Assembly: GCF_028736035.1 (NCBI RefSeq)
Contig: NZ_CP117866.1
Span: 5,704,001 to 5,768,000, forward strand
Length of the DNA stretch: 64,000 nt
DNA from: Streptomyces sp. T12
GTDB lineage: Bacteria; Actinomycetota; Actinomycetes; Streptomycetales; Streptomycetaceae
Direction of reading: 5' to 3'
In this document: in pieces, positions 52,534-61,431 of the stretch
Numbering within the stretch: position 1 is the stretch's first letter
Layout of the letters: each line of letters opens with the position of its first letter
Position numbers and translations under genes: made by a program
The notes under the pieces: model-generated
Database searches by the model: none
Told to the model about the DNA's origin: nothing
The model's input: only the letters and a program-made list of their open reading frames with translations

Positions 52534-52883
52534 AATCTCGGAAGGGGGGTACGGGCATCGGACTGTCCAGGCCCGACCGGACACCCCAGGGGCGTGAGGC
52601 TCTGCCCATCAGCGGCCTCCAGCCGCGGGCCGCCCCCGCATTCCTGGACCACGCACCAGATGCGTGCCGCCCGGACGCGGAGCGAAAGCGGGCGACCTGG
52701 GGGTACCTCCCATGCCCCTGATGAGGGTCTGTTGCGAAAGGGGCGCCGATTCATGACAGTGAGCCACCCGCGCGCCGCCCTGAGGTGACGCGCCGATGGC
52801 TCACTGATCACATAGCTCTTCGCGTAGCCCGGTCGCCCGGTTCCGGTCCCTCACTGAAACCGGATCGGTGCGTCCGGCCGGTC
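52534..52883. other. 350-bp gap, no gene recognised
   Basis: Contains a half palindrome CTGGGGGTACCTCCCATGCC at about 52698. No coding signal. Confidence 0.4.
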
Positions 52884-54329
52884 CTACTCCTTGTAGAAGG
52901 TGGCGTCCTGCTGGCCGACGGTGGTGGTCACCGGCTGGGTGTAGAGCAGGTGGTTGTAGTGCCGGATGTACCGGCCGGGGAAGTTGTACGACTCGTACGA
53001 CACAGCCGCGGGGTCGGCGAGACCGGCCCGCTCGTGGAACGAGGCGTCATTGTCGAACAGGGTGGTGCCGTCGTCCTTCTCCACCCACACCTCGTTGTTC
53101 TTGTGGCGCAGGTAGTAGCCGGGGAAGTTGGCCGATTCGAGGGAGACGGTGCCGTTGCCGGCCAGGCCGGGGACGACGCGGAACTGCGAGTCGGCGAGTT
53201 CGGTGACGTTGGACTCGGTCTTGGCCCGGAACTCCCAGTGCCGGATGAACTTGTCCGGGTAGTTGTACGAGGAGAAGCGGACGGGGGTGACACCGTCGGC
53301 GACGGGGATGCCGAAGTTGGGTGTGCCGTCGGCGTTCCAGTAGATCTTCTGGTAGCGGGTGCGGCGGTTGGGGTCCTTGAGCGGGTCGCCGACGATGTCC
53401 CTGTAGTTGCGGGCGTGGTAGACGAGGATGTCCGACTTGCCGTCCTCGGAGACCGTGAACGTGTTGTGGCCGGGGCCGTACTGGCTGGTCTTGTCGTTGC
53501 TCTTGAGGACCGGCGTGGGAGTCTTGCTCCAGGAGGCCGGGTTCATCAGGTCGGCGGTGGCGTCGGCGGTCAGCAGGCCGAGGCAGTAGTTGGCGTTGGT
53601 GGCGCTGGCCGAGAAGGTCATGAAGACCTTGCCGTTCTTCTGGATCACGGCCGGGCCCTCGTTGACGCGGGCGCCGGCGGTCTCCCAGGCGTACTGGGGC
53701 TTGGAGATCATGACCGGGCTGCCCTCGATGGTCCAGGGGTTGGCCATCTTCGCCAGGTAAATTTGCGTGCCCTTGCCGAACGCCGGGTCTTCCTGGGCCC
53801 AGCTCAGGTAGCGGGTGCCGTTGTGCGTGAAGGTGGTGGCGTCCAGCGAGAAGGTGTCCATGGGCAGGCTGATCCTGCCCTTCTCGGTCCAGGTGCCGGT
53901 GATCGGGTTGGCGGCGCTGGTCTCCAGGACGTACGGGCGGATCCGCCAGATGTCGTTGGACCAGCCGGCCGTGAAGTAGATGTACCACTTGCCGTCGATG
54001 AAGTGGATCTCCGGGGCCCAGATGTGGGCGCCCATCTCACCGGTGGGGTGCTTGGTCCAGATCGTGGTCTCCGGGGCCGTGGCGAGGCCCTGGAGGGTGG
54101 TGGCCCGGCGCATCACGATCCTGTCGTACGCGGGGACCGTGGCGGTGAAGTAGTAGAAGCCGTCGGTGTGCTTGAAGATGTGCGGGTCGGCGCGCTGCTC
54201 GGCTATCGGGTTGGTGAAGGTGACGGCGGGGGACGCGGGCACGGCAGCCTGGGCAGGGGTGGTCACGGTGGTGAGCACGGCGAGCGCGGCCGCCGCAGCC
54301 ACCAGAACCCGTCTGGCGAGATGTCTCAT
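52884..54329 (-). CDS. Secreted GH43 glycosidase with C-terminal AbfB (CBM42) arabinose-binding domain
   Basis: 481 residues from ATG at 54329. Signal peptide ~1-29 (ARRVLVAAAAALAVL...AQA). GH43 five-blade propeller ~35-335: the base Asp is in QRADPHIF, a further Asp in FSLDATTF and the acid Glu probably in ARVNEGPAV. The AbfB beta-trefoil (~345-478) has three SxNFPGxYLRH-type repeats (VRFSSYNYPDKFIRHWE, SLESANFPGYYLRH, SYESYNFPGRYIRH). It likely removes arabinose from hemicellulose outside the cell. The only intact gene of its block. Confidence 0.88.
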   Translation of the reverse strand: MRHLARRVLVAAAAALAVLTTVTTPAQAAVPASPAVTFTNPIAEQRADPHIFKHTDGFYYFTATVPAYDRIVMRRATTLQGLATAPETTIWTKHPTGEMGAHIWAPEIHFIDGKWYIYFTAGWSNDIWRIRPYVLETSAANPITGTWTEKGRISLPMDTFSLDATTFTHNGTRYLSWAQEDPAFGKGTQIYLAKMANPWTIEGSPVMISKPQYAWETAGARVNEGPAVIQKNGKVFMTFSASATNANYCLGLLTADATADLMNPASWSKTPTPVLKSNDKTSQYGPGHNTFTVSEDGKSDILVYHARNYRDIVGDPLKDPNRRTRYQKIYWNADGTPNFGIPVADGVTPVRFSSYNYPDKFIRHWEFRAKTESNVTELADSQFRVVPGLAGNGTVSLESANFPGYYLRHKNNEVWVEKDDGTTLFDNDASFHERAGLADPAAVSYESYNFPGRYIRHYNHLLYTQPVTTTVGQQDATFYKE

Positions 54330-54353
54330 GTTTCTGTTGCGGCCCTTCGGGAT

Positions 54354-54520
54354 CAGGCGGCCGTGGGGACGAGCCGCCACTGCTGGCAGGTGGTGCTGAG
54401 CCAGCTCCACCGGCGTACGTCGGTACCGTTGGCGTGCCGCGGTCGGCGACGTCCATGACCTTGCCGGTGGAGGCGTTGACGATGCGGGCGTAGTCGCCGC
54501 CGAGGCAGACCAGGCCGAAT
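54354..54520 (-). pseudogene. Ricin-type lectin domain C-terminal remnant
   Basis: One frame reads YARIVNASTGKVMDVADRG and a second continues NGTDVRRWSWLSTTCQQWRL VPTAA-stop, together the last repeat of a ricin-B lectin with a frameshift between. No start or upstream repeats. It is debris directly upstream of the GH43 gene. Confidence 0.6.
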
Positions 54521-54779
54521 GGTGTTCGACGCTACGAACGGCGTGCGGAACTGCGGACGAAACGTAAAGGCGGCTCAGGGGCGGCGTCAATGGGGCGAAT
54601 GAAACCGATATCCCGAACGCCGCCGACCACCCGAAAAACCATTGTCAGCCACACGACAAGCCCAGGCCGCGCCCCGCGGCGAGTCGTACGCTTGGTCGGC
54701 CCGAACCCGGTCCGGGCGCTTGCGCGGCCTGCCCGGCCCCTGCCGCGGGACCCGGACGGACCAGGGCCGCTTCAAACTG

Positions 54780-55017
54780 CTGCCGGCGCCGGAACAGATA
54801 TTGCCACCGTTGCCCAGGTCGATGCCCTCGCCGAGCGATCGGTATCCGCTGGCGCCTCATGGTCTACCTCGGCGTGTATGGCCCGACGCGACCCGAGGAA
54901 CTCGCCGGTCTTCGCCGCCGGGACGTCGGCCTCGACGGCCTGGTGCGCGCGGAGCGTGCGAACCACGACGACCCCGCATCCCTACCCGCGCACCGCAACG
55001 AGGAGGCTGCCAAGAGC
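54780..55017 (+). pseudogene. Tyrosine integrase fragment (catalytic-domain start, frameshifted)
   Basis: TDIATVAQVDALAER in one frame continues after a shift as MVYLGVYGPTRPEELAGLRR RDVGLDG, the beginning of the integrase catalytic domain. The Arg in the usual 'GLR' position appears in PTRPEELAGLR. The centre and Tyr are missing and the end jumps to a short tail before TAA. It points toward att repeat 5, and the 55 bp after its stop match those after the integrase remnant at att repeat 1. Confidence 0.75.
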
Positions 55018-55067
55018 TAATGGCGCGGTTGTGGTGCGCCACTCACCCACCGATCTAGACAACAAAG

Positions 55068-55273
55068 AACCCCCGGGCCGCTGGCCTGGGGGTTTCGCAT
55101 GGAGCGGGTGACGAGAATCGAACTCGCGCTCTCAGCTTGGGAAGCGACGGCGCTTGGATGGTGGTACTGCTTCTGACCTGCAGTTATGTTGCCGCAAAGC
55201 GGCTTCGGAGGGCTGGCTTCGTGCCGCTGTTTACCGTTGTTGCCCGGTCTTATGGGCACGCTTTGGGCACGGA
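55068..55273. repeat. att-like repeat 5
   Basis: Terminator (AACCCCCGGGCC...GGCCTGGGGGTT, 55068-55094), tRNA-Gly 3' end on the minus strand at 55100-55145 (identical core), GACGGCGCTTG, and arm repeats at 55218-55273 (TTTACCG/TTGCCCG, GGGCACG/GGGCACG). The left flank (55016-55067) is about 90% identical to that of repeat 1. Confidence 0.85.
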
Positions 55274-55774
55274 CCCACAGGGGGACGGTGTGCGGGGGCT
55301 CGACCGCTCAGTTGCGGTACTGCACCTGCGGGTGCGGGATGTGCCTGACGTGTTGGCATTGCAGATGCACACTCCTGTGACAGCGTATGCGGTCCGAGGG
55401 CAGCGGTGGCCCAGTGGGCGGCCACGTTCGGCCGAGCAGAGCAGCCGGGTCAGTGCGGAGGCGTCGAAGATCCTCTGCGCTGCCCTCATCCAATGCCTCG
55501 ACAGAGTTCGACACCCGCTTTGGGAGTGGGATCGAATCCTTGCCGGGTGCGCTCGTCGGTGCTATCTGATGTTGTTTTCCCTGGTCAGCAACATGCGGGC
55601 CGTGCACTCAATCCCGCGCATGACGCTCCGTCGCGGACGCCTCGGCAGCAAGGGGCAACCCTCAACACGCTGTCCAAATGTTCGTCTGGGGGTTCGGGAC
55701 TGATCAGGAGTGCTCACCTGCTGGCGGCCACTCATCGAGTCTCACTCACGACCCGATAAGCCCCATGAGGCGGC
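55274..55774. other. About 500-bp gap, no gene recognised
   Basis: No frame with convincing features. Base composition is somewhat less GC-rich around 55560-55620. It may be remnants of the element entering at repeat 5. Confidence 0.4.
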
Positions 55775-56046
55775 TGGGAGGCGGCGGCGTGGCGGCGCGC
55801 GAGCAGGTCGCGGTGCCACCGCAGCACCGTGTCCGGACGCATCAGCAACCGCAGCCTGGGCGGCACGTCCTTCGGGAGCTGGTGCAGCGGCGCCGCCATG
55901 AATGCCCGATCACCCGGGTGGAACCGCACCCTCTTCTTGCCGAGTCGGCGGTCCAGGACGGTGATCTGATGGCGCAGGACGAGGATCTCGACGTCCTTGT
56001 CCCTGTCGCTCATCACCAGCAGACGCAGCATGGCGAACGCGTTCGT
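55775..56046 (-). pseudogene. Transposase/integrase-core family N-terminal fragment
   Basis: The frame TNAFAMLRLLVMSDRDKDVE, ILVLRHQITVLDRRLGKKRV, FMAAPLHQLPKDV, LLMRPDTVLRWHRDLLARRH matches the N-terminal region of an actinobacterial integrase-core transposase group. The DDE core is missing after about 55780. No terminal repeats seen. Confidence 0.75.
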
Positions 56047-56545
56047 GACGCCGAAATGGTGCCAGTCGCAGCAGCACGGCCGATCACCATGTCGCAGCGA
56101 TCGCCAACTGCGGGAGAGCACAGGCGCAAGCGGCCGGCAACTGGGAGCCGGAAGGCCGAGTCGAACTACCGGATGGACGGGCATGAGGGCAAACGAAGCA
56201 CGCCGCGCCGCAACCGTAGGCGCGGACTGGTCACGGGCATTCCCTTGGCGCTGCTGGTCGTCGGGTGCCGGCGTGCCGTCCCCCCGGGAGCGGGACCGGT
56301 GTCATGATCACCGACATCTACGGGGAGCGGCTGACCGTCGACGGCACCGCCGTGCAGCCGGACGTCGCGCAGCCGACGGGCGTCCAGTTCGCCCGGCATT
56401 GACCAGCCCGCCGGACAGCCTTCACCGGTCCGCAACCGAGCACGACCGCCGTTCGAATCCCGGGCCGCGCACTGTTAGGCTGCGCCCCCTGTTGTTAAAC
56501 ATGCAACTAACGCGCACATCATCGCCAGGAGAGGGCGACGGAGGG

Positions 56546-57076
56546 ATGCTCGTCGACGGCGCGTCCGCGGAGTTCCACGAATTCTTCGAACGCCACTATG
56601 CCGAACTCGCCCGTCTGGCACACCTCCTGACCGGCGAGACCGACGCGGCGGACGACCTCGCGGCGGATGCCCTGGTCGCCCTGTGGCAGCGCTGGGACCG
56701 GTTGCGGCAGGCCGACCACCCGCTCGCCTACGCCCGCGGTGTGGTGGCCAACCTGGCGCGCGGACGGATCCGCAGCGCGGTGCGCGAGCGACGCCGGATC
56801 ACGCTGTTCTGGTCCCGCAGCCCCGAGAAGGTGGACGGGCCGGACATGGCGGCCGTGCTGGACGTCCGCGCGGCGCTCGCCCGGCTGCCGTTCCGCAAGC
56901 GTGCCTGCGTGGTGCTGCGGCACGCCTTCGACCTGTCGGAGAAGGACACGGCGGCAGCGCTGGGCATATCGGTCGGCACGGTGAAGAGCCAGACCTCGAA
57001 GGGAATGGCCGAGCTGGAAAGGATACTGGGCGCACGAGCGGTCGGGGACCTGGTGGCAGGGAGGAGGAACCGGTGA
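56546..57076 (+). CDS. SigE-family ECF RNA polymerase sigma factor
   Basis: 176 residues, GGAGGG just before the ATG. Region 2 ~10-80 (FERHYAELARLAHLLTGETD, ADDLAADALVALWQRWDRL) and region 4 ~110-165 (ALARLPFRKRACVVLRHAFD, LSEKDTAAALGISVGTVKSQ). No C-terminal extension. Its stop overlaps the following membrane protein (GTGA), the usual place of an anti-sigma or co-sensor. Confidence 0.9.
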   Translation: MLVDGASAEFHEFFERHYAELARLAHLLTGETDAADDLAADALVALWQRWDRLRQADHPLAYARGVVANLARGRIRSAVRERRRITLFWSRSPEKVDGPDMAAVLDVRAALARLPFRKRACVVLRHAFDLSEKDTAAALGISVGTVKSQTSKGMAELERILGARAVGDLVAGRRNR

Positions 57077-57855
57077 ACGACGAGATCGCACGTCGGCTGC
57101 GCGAGGCCGCCGAGGCGCACCGGCCCGACCGCGCGAGGATGCTGGCCCGGGTGCAACGCGGCATGGCCGGCCCCGCCGTCCGTCACCGCGCGCGGCCGTT
57201 CGCGAGGTCTGGGACCAGGGTCGCGCTCGCCGGGCTCGCCACCGTCGGCATCCTGGCGACCGGCGGCCTCGCCGTCGCCGCCATCGTCGTGACCCCGTCG
57301 CCGTCGGCCACCGTGACCACGCCTGCCACCCCGTCCCCGACCGTCAGCTCCCCGCACCCGACATCGGGCCGCCCCACCCCTGTTGCGCCGGCCCCGGCCA
57401 CCCCGGGCAGGGCGCGCCCGACTCCGCCGGCCACCAGTCCATTGCCGACCGCCGGCGAGAGCCAGAACGGGCCGCTGTGGTCGGCCGGCTCGGTGGACCC
57501 GCACAGCACCGTCTACTGGACGCAGAACAACCTCGCCCTCAAGACGACCCGGCCGCTCACCTCGCTCACGATCGAGATGCGGATCGTGCAGACCGGCGGG
57601 GTGAAGAACACCGGCACCTGGCAGACCTCGCCGAGTGGTGACTTCACCGTCACCGCCCAGGAGGCCGACGGCACGCTGGTCTACCGCTGGGTCCTCAAAC
57701 CGGGCCTGACCGTGCCAGCCGGGAGCTATGAGTTTGCCGCCCAGTTCGACAACGGCACCGGCGTGCGCAGTGCCGCGCGCGACGGCTACCGCGTCGACGC
57801 GCAGGGTTCGGGCGGCTCCGTGTCGGTCCGGGGAGGGTTCGTCCCGACCCGGTGA
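57073..57855 (+). CDS. Single-span membrane protein coupled to the sigma factor (putative anti-sigma/sensor)
   Basis: 260 residues from GTG overlapping the sigma stop, with GGAGGAA upstream. Short cytoplasmic helix region (1-45), membrane segment (~47-68), long Pro/Thr/Ser linker (~75-130), then a beta-rich external domain (~135-258; [40 protein letters not shown]). No zinc anti-sigma motif. By position it could sequester the sigma factor or sense a surface ligand. Its own stop overlaps the start of a truncated GH62 frame. Confidence 0.75.
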   Translation: MNDEIARRLREAAEAHRPDRARMLARVQRGMAGPAVRHRARPFARSGTRVALAGLATVGILATGGLAVAAIVVTPSPSATVTTPATPSPTVSSPHPTSGRPTPVAPAPATPGRARPTPPATSPLPTAGESQNGPLWSAGSVDPHSTVYWTQNNLALKTTRPLTSLTIEMRIVQTGGVKNTGTWQTSPSGDFTVTAQEADGTLVYRWVLKPGLTVPAGSYEFAAQFDNGTGVRSAARDGYRVDAQGSGGSVSVRGGFVPTR

Positions 57856-58382
57856 ACGCCGCTGTGCGGCAAGGGGACGAGACCCTGATCGCTGACGGCC
57901 AGAACATGTACCTGTTCTTCGCCGGCGACAACGGCAAGATCTACCGGGCGAGCATGCCGATCGGGAACTTCCCGGGCAACTTCGGCTCGTCGTACACGAC
58001 GGTCATGAGCGATTCGACGAAGAACCTGTTCGAGGCGCCGCAGGTCTACAAGGTTCAGGGCCAGAACCAGTACCTCATGATCGTCGAGGCTCGGGGTGCG
58101 AACGAGCAGCGCTACTTCCGCTCGTTCACCGCCTCCAGCCTGAGTGGTTCCTGGACCCCGCAGGCCGCCGGCGAGAGCAAACCCTTCGCGGGCAAGGCCA
58201 ACAGCGGTGCCACCTGGACCAACGACATCAGCCACGGCGACCTGGTCCGCAACAACCCCGACCAGACCATGACCATCGACCCCTGCCACCTGCAGTTCCT
58301 CTACCAGGGCAAGTCCCCCACCGCGATCGGCCCCTACGACCGACTGCCGTGGCGGCCGGGTGTCCTCACCCTGCAGCGCTGA
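57852..58382 (+). pseudogene. GH62 alpha-L-arabinofuranosidase, C-terminal half only
   Basis: 176 codons. [55 protein letters not shown] and [13 protein letters not shown] are classic GH62, ending at the normal C-terminus. The N-terminal half, with signal peptide and the catalytic base Asp, is absent; the likely acid Glu (NLFEAPQ) remains. A GTG at 57852 overlaps the preceding stop, so the fragment is still translatable. Without secretion signal and half the propeller it cannot be a normal enzyme. Confidence 0.85.
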
Positions 58383-58488
58383 CCCGCCTGATCCACGGTG
58401 ATGGCGATCGGGTGCGGTGCACCGGCGCGTAGACGAGCGGTCTACGGCGTGGGCACCTCCACCCGCTGACCGCTGCTCACCGCCTCGA

Positions 58489-58519
58489 GGAACCCCAGCC
58501 GTGCGCCGGCTGGGGTTCC
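58489..58519 (+). terminator. Hairpin terminator
   Basis: Perfect 12-bp arms (GGAACCCCAGCC and its complement), 7-nt loop, about 105 bp after the GH62 fragment. Confidence 0.7.
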
Positions 58520-58694
58520 AATCGTTTGGGGACCAGGCGGAGGCTCGGCGAGGCTTGTCGGGCTGATGGGTGGGCTCCTGGTCCTGCGTCAGCACGATCA
58601 TCCCCTTCGCCAAGGCTGCCTCGATCGGCGCCCGCACCGACGGCGGCATGGCCGGCGCCGACGGGAGAAGGCCTCAGCCCGACGCAGACGACGA

Positions 58695-58727
58695 AATGCG
58701 CCCCCATCGAAGAGATGGGGGCGCATT
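58695..58727 (-). terminator. Hairpin terminator
   Basis: Perfect 14-bp arms (AATGCGCCCCCATC and its complement), loop GAAGA, 12 bp beyond the stop of the lectin-linked protein. Confidence 0.8.
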
Positions 58728-58739
58728 CGCCGGCTTCGC

Positions 58740-60611
58740 CTACTTGAGTCGTGTACCACCCGAGTTGTGATACGCGATCGTCTTGCGGATCAGGTTTCCG
58801 CCGTCGGTCTCAGGCGTCGTCTGCTCCGTCCACCCCGCACCGAACAGCAGGCCGGCGATGTGGGCGTTCGCCACCTGGTCCATGTGGCCGAAGAGCCAGT
58901 CCACCTTGTCGTCCTTGAAGTGGCCGGGAGTGTTGTTCCCCGCCATGTTGCCCACGGGGATCTGCCACAGGACCACCGGCTTGCCCACGGACTCGGCCAT
59001 CGTCTTCCAGAACTTCAGCGAGGCGGCGGCCTTCTGGTCGGTCCAGAAGGTGTCACGGCTGCCGTGGGCCGGCTGTGCGTACCAGCCCGCGTCGCGGTCC
59101 GACACATCGGTGACCAGGAAGTCGGCGTTCTTCGCCCCGAGGTCCGCGTAGTCCTTGACGCACTTCTGGAGGTTGCTCTCCCAGTCGAAGCAGGAGAGGT
59201 GCAGCCCCACGGCGGCGTTCGGCGCGTACTTGTGCGCCATGTGAATCAGGCACTGGGCGAGTCCGGCGGCGCTGTTCTCCTGCGATCCGCAGTCCGTCGG
59301 GTTGGCGCCCGAGACCTGCGAGGGAACCTGGTGCAGATTGCCGAGCGACCGGGCGAAGCCCCAGAAGTCGGGCTCCAGGTCGATCATGTCGTGGGACTTG
59401 CCGATCTTCTGGAGGAAGAACCGGTAGTCGTTCAGGTACATGGTGAGCAGGTCACGCCTGTTGATGGCCTTGACCTCGCCCGGGCCGTCACCCTCGCCTG
59501 CCATGTCCCCGAGGTCGCGCAACGAGTACCAGGTCCAAAGATACTTCTGCGGTCGCGACTTGCCCTGGTACGTCGCCTTGGCCGCCACGCTGTCCTGCCA
59601 GGTCACCTGGTTTCCGGGCGCCGTGCTGCTGCCGCCCCAGCAGCCCCACCAGCCCGACCACTCATCCTTGCAACGCGACGCCGTATAGGCGGCCGACGTG
59701 GGCGCGGGCTGGCTGTGTATATAGGCGTAGCGCACGTCGAACGGCGCGGCGTTCGCCGAGGCGTCAGTCATCGAACCGCCGATGAACACCTTGTCGCTGC
59801 CCATGAAACGTGTCGTCGAGCTGCCGTTGGTGGGGGTCGGAGACGTCGGCGGCGACGCCGGAGCGCTGCCGCTCGGAGCCGGGCTCGCCGGAGTGCTGCC
59901 GCCGGGCGCGGGCGTGCTGCCGGAGTTCCCCGGCTTCCCGGTGCCGCCGGCGACGCTACCGGCCGCGACGAGCTTCCACTGCTGGTTGGCACCGCCCCGG
60001 TCGCGGTTCTGGACGACGTCGCCCCCGTTGGCCTTGGTGGCGTTCTTGACACCGACAGCCATGCCACTGAAGCGATTGACCAAACGCACGTAGCCGTCCG
60101 ACGACTTGGCCAGTTTGAACTGCTGGTTGGTGGCGTTCAGGTCTTTCCACTGCACGATGGCGGAGCCGACGGTCTTCGACCAGCCGAAGTCGTCCAGCAC
60201 CTTGCCGGAGGTCCGGTTCTGCAGCCGGTAGTACCCGTCACCCGAGTCGACGAACCGCCACTGCTGGTTGGCCCCGCCGTGACGGCTCCACTGCACCACC
60301 GCCGCGCCGTCGTTCTTGGCGGAGCCGCGGTCGTCCAGCACCTTGCCGCTGTTGCGGTTGACCAGCACGTACCACTTCTTCAGATCCAGGGTTTTCTGCT
60401 GCGCCGAAGCCTGGTTGACCACGACAGCCGAGCCGGCCACGACCACCATGGCGAGACCCGCCCAGAAACCCCGACGCGCGAGCAACCGACGGCCACGATG
60501 CTTCGGGCGGTCACCGCGCGCGCCGCCGTCGGCACGGTGGCCGCCGACGCGGGACGCCACCGATGACGTGGGTGGGCCGGGGACATGTCTGTGCTCTCGT
60601 TCCAGGGACAT
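58740..60611 (-). CDS. Secreted ricin-type lectin fused to a putative TIM-barrel hydrolase domain
   Basis: 623 residues from ATG at 60611; in-frame ATGs at 60641 and 60590 are possible. An Arg-rich N-tail and a signal/anchor (~46-70, cleavage near ASAQ) precede a ricin-B beta-trefoil (~80-215) with three Q-x-W-like motifs (NQQWRF, NQQFKL, NQQWKL), a Pro/Ser/Thr linker (~219-266) and a ~350-residue C-terminal domain. That domain has FIGGSMTDASANAAPFDVRY, HDMIDLEPDFWGFARS, VGLHLSCFDWE, FLVTDVSDRDAGWYA and KPVVLWQIPVGNM. The strand-ending acidic residues suggest a TIM-barrel glycosidase, but I cannot name the family. Confidence 0.78.
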   Translation of the reverse strand: MSLEREHRHVPGPPTSSVASRVGGHRADGGARGDRPKHRGRRLLARRGFWAGLAMVVVAGSAVVVNQASAQQKTLDLKKWYVLVNRNSGKVLDDRGSAKNDGAAVVQWSRHGGANQQWRFVDSGDGYYRLQNRTSGKVLDDFGWSKTVGSAIVQWKDLNATNQQFKLAKSSDGYVRLVNRFSGMAVGVKNATKANGGDVVQNRDRGGANQQWKLVAAGSVAGGTGKPGNSGSTPAPGGSTPASPAPSGSAPASPPTSPTPTNGSSTTRFMGSDKVFIGGSMTDASANAAPFDVRYAYIHSQPAPTSAAYTASRCKDEWSGWWGCWGGSSTAPGNQVTWQDSVAAKATYQGKSRPQKYLWTWYSLRDLGDMAGEGDGPGEVKAINRRDLLTMYLNDYRFFLQKIGKSHDMIDLEPDFWGFARSLGNLHQVPSQVSGANPTDCGSQENSAAGLAQCLIHMAHKYAPNAAVGLHLSCFDWESNLQKCVKDYADLGAKNADFLVTDVSDRDAGWYAQPAHGSRDTFWTDQKAAASLKFWKTMAESVGKPVVLWQIPVGNMAGNNTPGHFKDDKVDWLFGHMDQVANAHIAGLLFGAGWTEQTTPETDGGNLIRKTIAYHNSGGTRLK

Positions 60612-61052
60612 GCCTGTGCTCTCTTTCAGCCGTTGCATCTGACCGGACCACTTGGCCGGACAACGCTTAGTGGTCCGAGAGGCCGAAAAGGTTGCCGCGA
60701 AGATCCACAGATTTTTTCGCCTTGACCGCTTCCCGTTCGCTGCGGAGCACGGCACGCCTGACGCCGGTGGTGGCGAACGCCTGATGGCTGGTCGGGGAAG
60801 GTGGGGGACAGCAGCGCGATCCCGACCCGGCAAGGCCGCTCCGAGCGCCTCGCCGACCTTGCGGCAGGGCATTCCCGTGCTGCCCTTCCACACCCAATGC
60901 GCTTGTGGACCACCTGGCCGCCCAACGAGAAGCCCACCATCCTGGACCCCACCCGTGACCGCCGGCATCTCCGACACCCTCGCCCTGGGCATCCTGTGCG
61001 AGGGGTACGGCATGTACTGGAAACGCGACCGCTGATCACCCCACACAGCAAA
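60612..61052. other. 441-bp gap before att repeat 6
   Basis: No intact gene. The last bases (CGCGACCGCTGATCACC, 61024-61040) match the flank of the coreless att remnant at about 18997, suggesting a related integrase end. No integrase motif is readable. Confidence 0.45.
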
Positions 61053-61259
61053 AAGGCCCGGGTCTCTGACCTGGGCCTTAGTCATGGAGCGGGTGACGAG
61101 AATCGAACTCGCGCTCTCAGCTTGGCAAGCGACGGCGCTTGGGGAGTCGGATAGCTTCTGGCCTGGGCATATGCGCTCTGCTGTGGGGCTCGGGAGCGCA
61201 GGATCGCACCGCTGTTGACCGTGGTTTACCGGTCTTACGGGCACGCTATGGGCACGCCG
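61053..61259. repeat. att-like repeat 6, variant core
   Basis: Terminator AAGGCCCGGGTC...GACCTGGGCCTT (61053-61079), tRNA-Gly 3' end on the minus strand at 61085-61130, GACGGCGCTTG, and arm repeats at 61204-61259 (TTGACCG/TTTACCG, GGGCACG/GGGCACG). The core differs from the others by one base (CTTGGCAAGC instead of CTTGGGAAGC), which turns the anticodon from CCC to GCC. Confidence 0.85.
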
Positions 61260-61431
61260 TCGACTCGAAGGCGTGGAAGGCCCCTCTTGGTGGCTGGCGA
61301 GCGGCCGTGCCTTGAAAGCGAGCGTTGGCCGGAAGAGCGCGTTGCAGGAGCACATGAAGGACGGCTCAGCGGCGACCGAACAACTCGAACAGCGTTGGCG
61401 GTTGATCTGACAGATGGCATGATCGCCGTTC

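Noticed and set aside
52785..54458. 557-codon plus-strand frame over the GH43 gene
   Set aside because: Val/Gly/Asp-rich shadow without motif; the minus strand has signal peptide, GH43 and AbfB.
56304..56403. Short plus-strand frame ITDIYGERLTVDGTAVQPDV...
   Set aside because: Looks like the end of a secreted protein but is only ~33 codons with no upstream part; no function can be supported.
5951..61259. CRISPR-like or integron array interpretation of the repeats
   Set aside because: Repeats are ~205 bp, kilobases apart and contain a tRNA end with arm-type sites; there are no Cas genes, no short regular spacers, no attC folding and no IntI.
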